A DNA stretch of 64,000 nucleotides from Bacteriovorax sp. Seq25_V (GCF_000447795.1 NZ_AUNI01000011.1:1-64000); one strand, 5' to 3'. Counted from the first letter of the stretch, positions 52,418 to 61,750 are shown. Notes: generated by a model not told the origin, from the sequence alone. Numbers and translations: made by a program.

Positions 52418-53887
52418 ATGGAATTTTCAATTTATAATACCTTAACAAAGAACAAAGAAACATTTAAACCCCTAAATCCAGGTGAAATTAAATTATATTT
52501 GTGCGGCCCAACAGTTTATGGCTTACTGCACATTGGAAATTTTAGAGGTCCAATTTTCTTTAACTTTGCAAGAAACTGGATGGAACATCTCGGTTATAAA
52601 GTAAATTTCGTGTACAACTACACAGATGTTGATGACAAGATTATCAATCTTGCTAACCAAGAAGGTGTTGAATCAACTGTTATTAGTGAAAGATTTATCG
52701 AAAAATTCAAAGAAGATTTCAAAAGACTCGGTCTTCGTCCACACGATCATAACCCAAAAGTAACAGAGTATATCCCACAAATTATTTCATATGTTGAAAC
52801 ATTAATTAAAAATAATAAGGCCTATGAAATTGATGGAGAGGTTTTCTATTCAATAGATTCATTCTCAACTTATGGTGAACTTTCTGGAAAAGTTCTTGAA
52901 GATCTTAATGCAGGTCAAAGAGTTGAAGTTGATCAAAGAAAGAAAAATCCGCATGACTTTGTCCTTTGGAAACCATCTAAAGAAGGTGAGCCAAGTTGGG
53001 ATTCTCCTTGGGGTGCTGGACGTCCAGGATGGCACATCGAATGTTCTGCAATGATTAGAGCAATCCTAGGAGATTCAATTGATATTCATGGTGGTGGAAT
53101 TGATCTTATTTTTCCACACCATGAAAATGAAATTGCTCAAGGAGAGGGATGTACTGGATGTAAGTACTGTAACTACTGGATGCATAATAACTTCATTAAT
53201 ATGCAAGGTGAGAAGATGAGTAAATCTTTAGGAAATATTATTCCGGCAAGAGTGTTCATGGATGAGTATCACCCAGAAGTTTTAAAATTCTTAATTCTCT
53301 CTACTCACTATCGTTCGATTCTAAATGTTAGTGATGAAAAAATTGATCAGACATTTGCAAGCTTACTTAGAGTTTATCGTGCACTTAAAGTTGCGAATGA
53401 AGTTTCTAGTTTTGAAACAACTGATGCAGCAATTGCAAATAAGAAATTTGCTGAACTTTTAAATACACTTGATAAGAATATTAAAAAATCTGTTTGTGAT
53501 GATTTTGCAACAGGTGAGCTTATCGCTTCAATCTATGAAGCAGTAAGAGCATTCAATGGTTTAAATCTTGAAAAGAAAGCTAAGGATATTAACTCTGCTC
53601 CAACAGCGAAGTTATTTACTTCATGGCTTTCAAAGTATGGACAGATGATGGCCCTTTTTAATGAAGAGCCAACAGTATTTTTAAAGGCCATCAACGATCT
53701 TATGATTAAGAGAAGAAATATCGATGCGAAGTTAGTTGAAGAAATTATCGCAAAGAGAGCGAAGGCCAGAGAAGATAAGGACTGGGCCGCAGCTGATAAG
53801 TATCGTGATGAATTATCTGCAATGGGAATTGATTTCAGTGACACTGCTTCAGGTGTTGAGTGGTCTGTAAAAATAGATAATGCATAA
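52418..53887 (+). CDS. cysS: Cysteinyl-tRNA synthetase
   Basis: 489 aa. Signature HIGN in PTVYGLLHIGNFRG, KMSKS in KMSKSLGN, and zinc ligands in LCGPTVYG, WHIECSAM and HHENEIAQ. It charges tRNA-Cys. The ATG at 52418 is chosen over a GTG two codons upstream. Its last 8 bases overlap the start of priA. Confidence 0.96.
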   Translation: MEFSIYNTLTKNKETFKPLNPGEIKLYLCGPTVYGLLHIGNFRGPIFFNFARNWMEHLGYKVNFVYNYTDVDDKIINLANQEGVESTVISERFIEKFKEDFKRLGLRPHDHNPKVTEYIPQIISYVETLIKNNKAYEIDGEVFYSIDSFSTYGELSGKVLEDLNAGQRVEVDQRKKNPHDFVLWKPSKEGEPSWDSPWGAGRPGWHIECSAMIRAILGDSIDIHGGGIDLIFPHHENEIAQGEGCTGCKYCNYWMHNNFINMQGEKMSKSLGNIIPARVFMDEYHPEVLKFLILSTHYRSILNVSDEKIDQTFASLLRVYRALKVANEVSSFETTDAAIANKKFAELLNTLDKNIKKSVCDDFATGELIASIYEAVRAFNGLNLEKKAKDINSAPTAKLFTSWLSKYGQMMALFNEEPTVFLKAINDLMIKRRNIDAKLVEEIIAKRAKAREDKDWAAADKYRDELSAMGIDFSDTASGVEWSVKIDNA

Positions 53888-55910
53888 TCTGCTTGAATCA
53901 AAATATTGCCAAGTCGCCGTTAATTTTCCTGCCGGTGACGGGATTCTTACTTATCAGACTGATGGGGAGGCCCTTCCTATTGGTTCACTGGTTGAGGTTC
54001 CTCTTGGAAGAAGAAAGGCGAAGGGAGTAGTGCTCCCTTTTTCTCTTTCAGAAGATGAACTTACAAAAATTACTACTGAGTATAAACTAAAGCCTATCTC
54101 TGCACGTTTTGATAGTGACTTCACTCTCTCTGAAAAAGAGTTAGAGCTTTATATGTGGATGTCAAAGTACTACCACTATAATCTCGGCATGCTGGTTTGG
54201 GACTGCCTACCAAAAATTTTAAAAAGACCTCGTGAAGTTGATATTGCTCATGGAAGTAATGAGCCTTTTGAGTTTGAACTTAATGAAGAGCAAAGAAATG
54301 CTTTTCTCTCAATTAGCGATAAACTTTTTATGGGTTTTGATCGTTTCTATATTCACGGTGTGACGGGAAGTGGTAAGACTCTTATTTATTTAAACCTCAT
54401 CAAGGAAGTACTACAAAGTGGAAAGAGCGTGCTTTTCCTTCTTCCTGAGATTAATTTAACTCCTCAGTTTACAGAAACTTTTAGAAGATTTTTAGACTGT
54501 CCAATTCTTAGTTATCACTCGGGTGTGACAGACTCTCATAAAAACGAAGTGTGGAAATTTTTGAAGCGCAGTAATAAGCCCGTTCTTATTATGGGGGTTC
54601 GAAGCTCGGTTTTTCTACCTAGTGATAATATTGGCCTTGTCATTGTCGATGAGGAGCACGATAACTCTTTTAAACAAAGTGATCGTTGCGCTTATAATGG
54701 ACGAGATGTAGCAATTAAAAAGGCACAGATCTTTGATTGTCCAGTTGTCCTTGGGTCGGCCACCCCAAGTCTTGAAAACTACCATACCTTTACGACTACA
54801 AAGAGAGATAATTACTTTACGCTTGAAAAGAGAGCGGCCGGTTCATTTCCTGATATTGAACTTATTGATAGTCGTCGTCACGGAGATAAGAAACGTGATG
54901 ATGCGCTCTTTATATGGCCATTTGAAAAACGTTCTCTTGATCTGATTACTGAAGCTCTCGAGAGAAAAGAGCAGGTGCTTGTCTTTGTTAACCGACTTGG
55001 ATTTGCTAACTTTATCCAATGTCGAAACTGTGGTCATAAATTTGAAGATCCAAATACAGGTGTTCCACTGCGATTTTTTAAGAAGAAAAATATTCTCTCG
55101 TCAGGACACTCAGACTATCAAATACCTCTTCCTGAAATTTGTCCAAGTTGTGGGAATATGAGTTTATTACAACAGGGCTATGGAACTGAGAGATTACAAG
55201 AAGTACTCCTCGAATATTTTCCCGGGAAATCAATTGAGAGATTTGACCGTGATGAAATTACAAATCTTGAAAAGCTTGAAGAAAAGCTTGATAAATTTCA
55301 TGCCGGTGAAACTGATATTTTTGTTGGGACTCAGATGCTTTCAAAAGGTCATAACTTTAAACGAGTTAACCTTGTTCTGATTCTTGGAACAGACTCAATG
55401 CTTAACTTTCCAGACTTTAGGAGTATGGAAAAAACCTATCAAATGTTAGTTCAGATTCTTGGACGTGCCGGAAGATACTCTGATCATGCAAAAGTTGCGA
55501 TCCAGACTCTTCTTCCAGATAATCCATTATTTAAATTCATTGAGAATCATGATTTCTCAAAATTCTATGACTTTGAATTAAACCCGAGAAGAATTGGTAA
55601 CTTTCCTCCATTTTCTAAAATGATTGCAATTCATGTTTCAGGTCGTGATCGTGAAAAGCTAGTTACACAAGTTTCACGAGAAGTGAATAGACTTTATGCT
55701 TCAATTTCTCAAGCAGAAAATCAGTACGAGATTTGGGGACCAACTCCTGCCATGATTGAGAGGAGGGCGAATATGTTTACTTGGTCTTTCACTGTAGTAT
55801 CTGGGAATGTGAATACCTTGCACTCAATTGTAAGCTACTTTGAGAATACTAATAAGATAGATAAGTCTTACTCTATTAAAGTCGATGTTGATCCATACCA
55901 GATCCTCTAG
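53880..55910 (+). CDS. priA: Primosomal helicase PriA, with a reduced zinc site
   Basis: 676 aa. Walker [17 protein letters not shown] box VIVDEEHDNSFKQ, then GSATPSLENY, and TDIFVGTQMLSKGHNFKRV. It restarts stalled replication forks. PriA normally has eight Cys in two zinc clusters (CxxCG, CxxC, CHYCG, CPxCG). Here only CRNCG and CPSCG are visible; the middle four Cys are missing, and a 40-residue insert (PNTGVPLRFFKKKN) stands in their place. Helicase motifs are intact. It overlaps cysS by 8 bp, so translation is coupled. Confidence 0.93.
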   Translation: MHNLLESKYCQVAVNFPAGDGILTYQTDGEALPIGSLVEVPLGRRKAKGVVLPFSLSEDELTKITTEYKLKPISARFDSDFTLSEKELELYMWMSKYYHYNLGMLVWDCLPKILKRPREVDIAHGSNEPFEFELNEEQRNAFLSISDKLFMGFDRFYIHGVTGSGKTLIYLNLIKEVLQSGKSVLFLLPEINLTPQFTETFRRFLDCPILSYHSGVTDSHKNEVWKFLKRSNKPVLIMGVRSSVFLPSDNIGLVIVDEEHDNSFKQSDRCAYNGRDVAIKKAQIFDCPVVLGSATPSLENYHTFTTTKRDNYFTLEKRAAGSFPDIELIDSRRHGDKKRDDALFIWPFEKRSLDLITEALERKEQVLVFVNRLGFANFIQCRNCGHKFEDPNTGVPLRFFKKKNILSSGHSDYQIPLPEICPSCGNMSLLQQGYGTERLQEVLLEYFPGKSIERFDRDEITNLEKLEEKLDKFHAGETDIFVGTQMLSKGHNFKRVNLVLILGTDSMLNFPDFRSMEKTYQMLVQILGRAGRYSDHAKVAIQTLLPDNPLFKFIENHDFSKFYDFELNPRRIGNFPPFSKMIAIHVSGRDREKLVTQVSREVNRLYASISQAENQYEIWGPTPAMIERRANMFTWSFTVVSGNVNTLHSIVSYFENTNKIDKSYSIKVDVDPYQIL

Positions 55911-57295
55911 AAAAGTACTTTTATTAACTCTTCAAGTAATTGGTCTTTTGCATTTTTCCACTTCTTTGCTGTTTGGCGAAGCTCTTCATTCTCGCTAGAG
56001 TTTACTCCATCAAGTTTTTGTCGTAAGTCTTTGTCATTGATCATGATGCAAAAAAACTTCTCTTGTCCCTTAATCCAGACTCCGCAGATATTATTGATAT
56101 AATCAAGAGAACCGGTTTTGGCGTAGAAGTTTTCAAAGGTCTTTTGGTCTAAGAAATTCTTTGCAATAAACCCTGTACTGCCAGCGAGAGAGAGATATGA
56201 AAAGAAGAATTTATCTCCAATTTTTTGGTTGTAAATTTTAGATATGATCCGAGTAAAAAGAGATGGTGTGATAAACATAGAAGTTGAAAGTCCTGAGGCG
56301 CGATCAATTTTGATGTTTTTATTTATATCATTCTTTGTAATCAACTTTTCTGAGAGTAGAAAGTTCTGGATTTGTATAGCAGCATCCTGAAGATTCTTTT
56401 CCTTTGTTACATAGAGCATGAGAGTTTCAATGAAGAGATTGTTTGAATACTCGAGAGACAGTTCGATAAGCCTCTTGATAGAAGGAGAGGATGTTCTCGA
56501 AATATTAATATGACTACTTCTCTCTTTGTTTAATTTTTTATTTAAAACTATAATATCAAATTTACTTAGAATTTCTTTGATGTAACTAAGATAAATTATT
56601 TCAGTGTCGCGAATGGGAATTTCAAATTTTCCACGCTTAGCCGTTTGGTAGTACCACTCTTCTTTTTCTGTATTCTTATAATTTCTCTTTATGATCTCAC
56701 CGGGACCCATTGGAGAATTATTTTTATTAACTTCTAGACCTTGAAGGTAGGGAAGAGAGAGAAAATCTCCATTACTAAGTCCAAAGAGACGAAAGCGATT
56801 AAAGTTAATATTAAATGATGAAAGTCCCTGGTTGTAAGATTGATCGTCAAGACCAACGCTTCCAATTGAAGAAATATTTGGAAGATCTCCGGTTAGTCGA
56901 ATTTGTCCTTCTATTGTTTTAATTCCTCGCTGCTTTAGCTCATAAAGAAGGGAGATCAGATCACTGCTTAGAAAGAAAGGGTTTCCTTGTGAATGAATGA
57001 TGAGGTTTCCTTTGAGGATGTTATTTTGTATTTCTCCATCAATTGAAATACTTGTCTCAAATCTCTTTTCAATATCTGTATTTTTTAAAATATAGTAAGC
57101 ACTAATAATTTTAAATGTCGATGCAGGGATGAAAATTGAATCTGCATTATGGGCAAATTGGTTTGATCCGTTCTTATCTATTATTGCAATTCCTACTTGG
57201 TTCTTAGTAACACCATATTTTTTAAGTAAGGAATCAATATTTATTTTAGCAAAGGTGGTGAGTGTGAGAGAGAGGAGAATTAATACTTTTCTCAT
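55907..57295 (-). CDS. dacB: D-alanyl-D-alanine carboxypeptidase/endopeptidase, PBP4 (peptidase S13) family
   Basis: 462 aa. Signal peptide MRKVLILLSLTLTTFA. Active-site motifs: SxxK S59-TFK62, SxN at S284-NN and KTG at K393. IHSQGNPFF is the S13 region GxGDPxL. It cuts peptidoglycan cross-links in the periplasm. In Bdellovibrio two PBP4-type enzymes trim prey wall; this could be a homologue, but it may also be ordinary self-wall remodelling. Its start overlaps the yidD stop by 4 bp. Confidence 0.9.
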   Translation of the reverse strand: MRKVLILLSLTLTTFAKINIDSLLKKYGVTKNQVGIAIIDKNGSNQFAHNADSIFIPASTFKIISAYYILKNTDIEKRFETSISIDGEIQNNILKGNLIIHSQGNPFFLSSDLISLLYELKQRGIKTIEGQIRLTGDLPNISSIGSVGLDDQSYNQGLSSFNINFNRFRLFGLSNGDFLSLPYLQGLEVNKNNSPMGPGEIIKRNYKNTEKEEWYYQTAKRGKFEIPIRDTEIIYLSYIKEILSKFDIIVLNKKLNKERSSHINISRTSSPSIKRLIELSLEYSNNLFIETLMLYVTKEKNLQDAAIQIQNFLLSEKLITKNDINKNIKIDRASGLSTSMFITPSLFTRIISKIYNQKIGDKFFFSYLSLAGSTGFIAKNFLDQKTFENFYAKTGSLDYINNICGVWIKGQEKFFCIMINDKDLRQKLDGVNSSENEELRQTAKKWKNAKDQLLEELIKVLF

Positions 57296-57525
57296 TTCTT
57301 ATTTCCTTCTTTTATTTCGGGGACAGGATCATAACCTCCTGCTGAGAATGGGTGACAGCGACAAATTCTCTTGGTCGTTAAAAGTAGTGCATGTCCTGCA
57401 TCGTGTTTTTCAAAGCATTCCTTGGCATAGGAAGAACAGGTTGGGTGAAATCGACAATTTCTTCCGAGAAATGGGCTTAGAAAGTACTGATAAAACTTTA
57501 TGAGCATAAGAAAAAATGATTTCAT
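57292..57525 (-). CDS. yidD: Membrane protein insertion efficiency factor YidD
   Basis: 77 aa. Amphipathic N-terminus, then RFHPTCSSYAKECFEKH and RICRCHPFSAGGYDPVP, the hallmark of YidD. It aids YidC/Sec membrane insertion. It is usually next to rnpA/rpmH/yidC; here it is next to dacB and divergent from nth, with 55 bp between starts. Transcribed with dacB. Confidence 0.93.
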   Translation of the reverse strand: MKSFFLMLIKFYQYFLSPFLGRNCRFHPTCSSYAKECFEKHDAGHALLLTTKRICRCHPFSAGGYDPVPEIKEGNKK

Positions 57526-57580
57526 TCTTTCAATTTACCTTATCTCTGGAAGGTTTGCACTTTTTTTGCTAAAAAATAGT

Positions 57581-58234
57581 ATGAATAAAAAAGAAGTAGC
57601 AAATTATGTTGTGGAGCGCCTTGAGGAACTTTTTCCCGAGACTCCAGTACCTCTCGATCACACTAATGCATTTACCTTGTTAATTGCTGTCCTCCTTTCT
57701 GCACAATGCACAGATGAAAGGGTAAATAAAGTGACACCTGCCCTTTTTAAACTCGCTGATAGTGCAAAGAAGATGATTAAACTTAGTGTTCCAGAAATTG
57801 AGGCGATCGTTAAGCCATGTGGTCTTGCTCCAAGAAAGGCCAAGGCGATTTATGACCTGTCACATATTCTCATGAATGAACACGGTGGTGAAGTTCCCGC
57901 AAGTTTTGAGGATCTTGAAAAGCTTCCTGGGGTTGGACATAAAACAGCGTCTGTTGTCATGGCACAAGCTTTTGGTGTTCCGGCATTTCCGGTTGATACT
58001 CATATTCACCGAATTTGTCAGCAGTGGGGGTTAACAAATGGCAAGAATGTTGATCAGACAGAAAAAGATTGTAAACGACTTTTTCCAATGAACCTTTGGA
58101 ATAAGCTCCATCTGCAAATCATTTTCTACGGACGTAAATATTGTACGGCCCGTCAGTGCAATGGACTTCAGTGTGAAATCTGTCAGACATGCTTTCCAGA
58201 CCGTAAGCGTGAAAAGAAATATAAAAAGGCATAG
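57581..58234 (+). CDS. nth: Endonuclease III
   Basis: 217 aa from the ATG at 57581 (E. coli Nth 211). Helix-hairpin-helix LEKLPGVGHKTASVV with catalytic K121, D139 in FPVDTHIHR, and the 4Fe-4S cluster motif C-x6-C-x2-C-x5-C (CTARQCNGLQCEICQTC). It removes oxidised pyrimidines. No ribosome site is clear. The frame is open further upstream to 57500, within yidD. Confidence 0.95.
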   Translation: MNKKEVANYVVERLEELFPETPVPLDHTNAFTLLIAVLLSAQCTDERVNKVTPALFKLADSAKKMIKLSVPEIEAIVKPCGLAPRKAKAIYDLSHILMNEHGGEVPASFEDLEKLPGVGHKTASVVMAQAFGVPAFPVDTHIHRICQQWGLTNGKNVDQTEKDCKRLFPMNLWNKLHLQIIFYGRKYCTARQCNGLQCEICQTCFPDRKREKKYKKA

Positions 58235-58241
58235 GTTATTT

Positions 58242-58925
58242 ATGGAATTTATGAGAGTTTCAAATATCGATACAATTTATAAAAAAGGTACCGGTGATCA
58301 GGCGGTTATCGTTCTCCATGGTTATGGCGCAAGTTTTAAAGACCTCGCACCACTTCATAGTTACCTCGATCCACAAGGTCTGTTCAATTGGTATTTCCTC
58401 GATGGACCTCTAGGAGTTGATATTGGAATGGGGATGACTGGCCGTGCATGGTTTCCAATTGACATGATGAAATTGCAAATAGCTCAGATGAATGGAACAT
58501 TTGAAACTTTATTTGCTGATCATAACCCAGAAGGAATTTTTGAGGCCCGAGATAGGGTGATGAAGTGTATTGATGAAATCAGTCAAATCCATTCAAAGGT
58601 TCTTCTTGGAGGATTTTCACAAGGTTCAATGGTTTCACTTTCATGTGCTTTACAAGATGTTTCAAAAATCTCAAAAATCTTTCTTTTATCTTCAACATTA
58701 TTTGATCAAGATCTGATGAATGAGAAAGTGAGTGGTCTAAGAGATATTCCAATTTTTCAATCCCATGGGCAAGGGGATATGGTTCTACCTTTTTCATTAG
58801 CAAAGAGGTTAAGTGAATTATTGGAAAAGAATGTGGCAACATATGAATTTCATCCATTTAATGGGGGGCATGAAATTCCACTTAATGTAATTGAGAGATT
58901 AAAAGAGTTTCTTATTCGTGAGTAA
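58242..58925 (+). CDS. Alpha/beta hydrolase (phospholipase/carboxylesterase family)
   Basis: 227 aa. HGYGASFKDLAPL (oxyanion loop), nucleophile GFSQGSM (Ser), acid Asp in GQGDMVLPF and catalytic His in GGHEIP. This is the Abhydrolase_2/YpfH layout. It is a cytoplasmic esterase, no signal peptide. The ATG at 58242 is 7 nt after nth; an upstream start would lie inside nth. Confidence 0.85.
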   Translation: MEFMRVSNIDTIYKKGTGDQAVIVLHGYGASFKDLAPLHSYLDPQGLFNWYFLDGPLGVDIGMGMTGRAWFPIDMMKLQIAQMNGTFETLFADHNPEGIFEARDRVMKCIDEISQIHSKVLLGGFSQGSMVSLSCALQDVSKISKIFLLSSTLFDQDLMNEKVSGLRDIPIFQSHGQGDMVLPFSLAKRLSELLEKNVATYEFHPFNGGHEIPLNVIERLKEFLIRE

Positions 58926-58942
58926 AAAATTAAGGGATTAAA

Positions 58943-59746
58943 ATGACAATAGGTAATATTAGAAAAATGAAGACGAGACTAGAAGATGGGCTGGCAATGT
59001 ACCAACTTCCTCTAGGAGATAGTCTCGTTGATATGAATGAACTTGTTGGTAAGAAAATTTCCATGAAATTTGATGGAATGATTAACTGTATTGCCACAGG
59101 GGAGAAAATAACAAAGTCGTATGGCCAAGGTTATTCATATAAGGCCTTTATCACGCTTCCTGAGTGTGATACTTGTATTATTAAGCCTGAGCTTTGTCAC
59201 TTCGCTAAGGGGACATGTCGCGATCCTAAGTGGGGGAAAGAGCACTGCTTTATCCCACACTATATCTATCTCGCCGTATCAAGTGATCTCAAAGTTGGGA
59301 TTACAAGACACACACAAGTTCCAACGCGTTGGATTGATCAAGGGGCAAGCTATGCTCTTCCAATTTTAAAAGTAGAGGATCGTAAAACATCAGGTGAAAT
59401 CGAAGTCGAGATCGCCCGTTTTTATAAAGACAAAACTAATTGGAGAAAAATGCTTCAAGGTAATGTTCCCGAGATTGATCTCTTTGATAAGCGCGAGGAA
59501 GTTTTTGAAGATCTCGCAGATGTTCTAGATTCCTTTGATGTTGAAGATCTTGAAGAAGAGATCACAACAATTAAATATCCAGTTCTTGAATATCCAACAA
59601 AAGTAACTTCATTGGGTTTTGATAAGAAGCCGATTGTAGAAGGGACATTAGTTGGAATTAAAGGTCAGTACTTAATTTTAGACACGGGTGTAATTAATAT
59701 GAGAAAACACCAGGGTTATGAGATTGAGTTTAAAGCTTTTTCTTAA
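58943..59746 (+). CDS. DUF2797 family protein
   Basis: 267 aa. DCTIIKPELCHFAKGTCRDP-type cysteine region (about 80-95), then HYIYLAVSSDLKVGITRHTQVPTRWIDQG, which is the GIY-YIG-like core of DUF2797 (VYLA.t...KVGiTR..q...RW.dQGA). The last 40 residues are a small beta domain (PIVEGTLVGIKGQYLILDTGVI). The family has no proven activity; the GIY-YIG-like motif hints at nucleic acid contact. Follows the hydrolase by 17 nt and overlaps the convergent 59730 gene by 17 bp. Confidence 0.8.
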   Translation: MTIGNIRKMKTRLEDGLAMYQLPLGDSLVDMNELVGKKISMKFDGMINCIATGEKITKSYGQGYSYKAFITLPECDTCIIKPELCHFAKGTCRDPKWGKEHCFIPHYIYLAVSSDLKVGITRHTQVPTRWIDQGASYALPILKVEDRKTSGEIEVEIARFYKDKTNWRKMLQGNVPEIDLFDKREEVFEDLADVLDSFDVEDLEEEITTIKYPVLEYPTKVTSLGFDKKPIVEGTLVGIKGQYLILDTGVINMRKHQGYEIEFKAFS

Positions 59747-59972
59747 TACTTTGTTTTAGCTGCTCAACCTTTTCAGGGTTGAGCTTTCTTTGACCATATT
59801 TGATTGAGTCTTTCATTTTCACTTCTACTTTCATAAGTGCTTCTTCAAAATGCTGACAGTTTTTACAGATAAACATATGCATGCTGACAAGTAGTTTTGA
59901 GCGCTTAGTTTTAGATGATCCATGATTATGATCATAGACCTCTTTGCATGTGAGAAATTTCAAAAGTTTCAT
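59730..59972 (-). CDS. Small zinc-finger (anti-sigma-like) protein, 80 aa
   Basis: HMFICKNCQHFEEAL has the H-x3-C-x2-C of ZAS/zf-HC2 domains, preceded by another Cys (LTCKEVYDH). The rest is basic (QRKLNPEKVEQLKQSIKKKL). No membrane segment, unlike most anti-sigma proteins, and no sigma gene adjacent. The start has an AGG sequence upstream. Confidence 0.55.
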   Translation of the reverse strand: MKLLKFLTCKEVYDHNHGSSKTKRSKLLVSMHMFICKNCQHFEEALMKVEVKMKDSIKYGQRKLNPEKVEQLKQSIKKKL

Positions 59973-60180
59973 TGCTTAATAATACCTATTGCTGAAATCT
60001 CAAGCAAGGGGGTGCCTACTTGCGATCATATCTCCATATTGAGTGTGAATTATTAAATGATTGTTACAGAGTCGCCATTTTTTCCAGTCTATTTAGGTTA
60101 ATAAATATGGGTAATATAGTTAACTAGTTACGTATTTTTAGTTGTTTATGTGGTAAATGTGAGTTTTTTTTAAATTTATT

Positions 60181-60208
60181 TTGTTATTTTGTCGATAGAA
60201 AATAAAAT
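60181..60208 (+). promoter_or_regulatory. Sigma-70-like promoter for the 59-codon gene
   Basis: TTGTTA, 16 nt, TAAAAT, 38 nt before the ATG at 60247. Match is moderate in AT-rich sequence. Confidence 0.35.
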
Positions 60209-60246
60209 GCTTTAAATAGCAAATAAGAGACTTCGGGAGAGACAGA

Positions 60247-60426
60247 ATGAAGGATTTTTCAGCAGAGCTAGACTTAGAGAGACTTGAAAAAAAGTTAGAA
60301 CAGGGTGCACAAAAGAAAGCTCAATTACTTGTTGATAGAAAACTCTCTCAGTTGAAAGATCCAACGAAAAAAATATTTCTAGCTAAGATAATGGGTGCTT
60401 TGAAATTAAAAAAGCATAAACTTTAA
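60247..60426 (+). CDS. Small protein of 59 aa, function unknown
   Basis: ATG at 60247 preceded by GGGAGAG with 5-nt spacing, 59 codons, TAA at 60424-60426, terminator right after. The protein is highly charged and helical: MKDFSAELDLERLEKKLEQG, then KKAQLLVDRKLSQL and a basic C-terminus (KLKKHKL). No cysteine, no membrane segment. The ribosome site, position between two intergenic regions and terminator support a real gene; no family is known to me. Confidence 0.65.
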   Translation: MKDFSAELDLERLEKKLEQGAQKKAQLLVDRKLSQLKDPTKKIFLAKIMGALKLKKHKL

Positions 60427-60449
60427 ACTCCACATTGTGGAGTTTTTTT
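60426..60449. terminator. Bidirectional terminator between the 59-aa gene and the 60448 gene
   Basis: Perfect 8-bp stem AACTCCAC/GTGGAGTT with ATT loop and five T after. The stem starts at the last base of the 59-aa gene's stop and ends next to the stop of the minus-strand gene. Confidence 0.85.
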
Positions 60450-60819
60450 ATGAAATCATATGAATTTCTAGGCCGTACTTTCTTGCATGTTCATCTAATA
60501 TTTCTTTTAACTTCTTACTAGATATTGCGATATCAATTACTGAAAAGCGATTATTGATTGGGATACTACATTTATTTTCGCAAGAAACATCACTCGTACA
60601 TATTTCGATTTTCGTGATCGAATCTATATTTTGAAAGTTTGAATACCACTTAAAGAATTCATCAAGTTTAGTTTCAAGATCAGAAACAAATGTCGATTTG
60701 TCCTTTTCAAAGTTAAAAAGAAAGCGACCGGCATCCATCTGCTTGCCATTGATAATAATGTGCATGACGCCACGAGAATTAATGTGTAGACTACTATTTA
60801 GGCACTTTGGACAATACAT
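60448..60819 (-). CDS. Protein with single CxxC knuckle, function unknown, 123 aa
   Basis: Begins MYCPKCLNSSLHINSRGV, one CxxC pair followed by a beta-strand region like the N-terminus of zinc-ribbon adaptors; a further Cys pair (CTSDVSCENKC) lies near residue 70-80. The C-terminus (AISSKKLKEILDEHARKYG) is helical. AAGGTTGAA is the only ribosome-site-like sequence. Cytoplasmic by lack of signal. No family recognised. Confidence 0.55.
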   Translation of the reverse strand: MYCPKCLNSSLHINSRGVMHIIINGKQMDAGRFLFNFEKDKSTFVSDLETKLDEFFKWYSNFQNIDSITKIEICTSDVSCENKCSIPINNRFSVIDIAISSKKLKEILDEHARKYGLEIHMIS

Positions 60820-60883
60820 ATATTCAACCTTTTTTATAATTTCTATATTATACCAAAAGTGCAGATTTTTTTAAGGAGAAAAA

Positions 60884-61750
60884 ATGGAGCCTATTAAAAG
60901 AACAATTCCGATGGATGATGGAACAAAGCTTTTTACTCAGGTATATGAAAAAGGCTCAAAAGTTTGGCTAATTGCTACTCATGGGATTGGAGAACATTTG
61001 CAACGTCATTCTTATCTCGTAGACCTTTTTGGTCATGATCTCAATATTTTTCAATATGATCTTAGGGGACATGGAAGAAGTGGAGGAGAGAAGGCGTACA
61101 TCTCTGATTTTAAAGTTTTCTATCAGGACTTAGATCAGTGTATAAAGTATCTTAGAGAAAAATATAATATGAAACACTATATTCTCTTTGGTCATTCAAT
61201 GGGAGCACTGATTACTTGTGGCTATGCTCAGAAATATTTTTCTGATGATAATAGACCAATGTCAGTTATTGTTAATGCTCCACCGGTTGGAATTCCTGGT
61301 GCTCTTGGAAAAATCGTTGATCTTGTTCCAGATAATTTGATTACAAAGCTAAGTAGTTTTAGAGCAAGTCTTCCGCTTGGTGGTATGGTTGACTTAAAAT
61401 ACCTTTCTCATCGTCAGGATGTAATTGATGACTATGTTTCAGATGATCTTAATCACATGAAGCTTCACTCAAAATTATTACTTGAGCTAGTGAGAGAGTC
61501 TCGAGAAGTCTTCTCAAAGAAAATAAATTCAGGTGTTCCTAGCTTTTGTAGTTATGGTAGTGCTGATGGGATTGTTTCTCCTGAAGCAATTGATCATTAC
61601 TTTAAAAATGTTGAAACTAATTTTGAACTGAAAGTTATCGAAGGGGCTTACCACGAAATTCATAATGAACTTGATAAGTACAGATTGCCTTACTTCGAGT
61701 ATTTAAAATCTGCGATGACTGATGTTTTATACGGAAGTGAGTCTAACTAA
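60884..61750 (+). CDS. Alpha/beta hydrolase, monoacylglycerol lipase/lysophospholipase type
   Basis: 288 aa. ATHGIGEHLQRHSYL (HGxGEH, typical of the MGLL family), YDLRGHGRSGG, nucleophile FGHSMGALI (Ser in GHSMG), acid Asp in GSADGIVSPE, and catalytic His in YHEIHNE. AAGGAG 7 nt before the ATG. No signal peptide. It probably handles lipids from prey or own turnover. The 3' end overlaps the convergent amidotransferase by 24 bp. Confidence 0.87.
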   Translation: MEPIKRTIPMDDGTKLFTQVYEKGSKVWLIATHGIGEHLQRHSYLVDLFGHDLNIFQYDLRGHGRSGGEKAYISDFKVFYQDLDQCIKYLREKYNMKHYILFGHSMGALITCGYAQKYFSDDNRPMSVIVNAPPVGIPGALGKIVDLVPDNLITKLSSFRASLPLGGMVDLKYLSHRQDVIDDYVSDDLNHMKLHSKLLLELVRESREVFSKKINSGVPSFCSYGSADGIVSPEAIDHYFKNVETNFELKVIEGAYHEIHNELDKYRLPYFEYLKSAMTDVLYGSESN

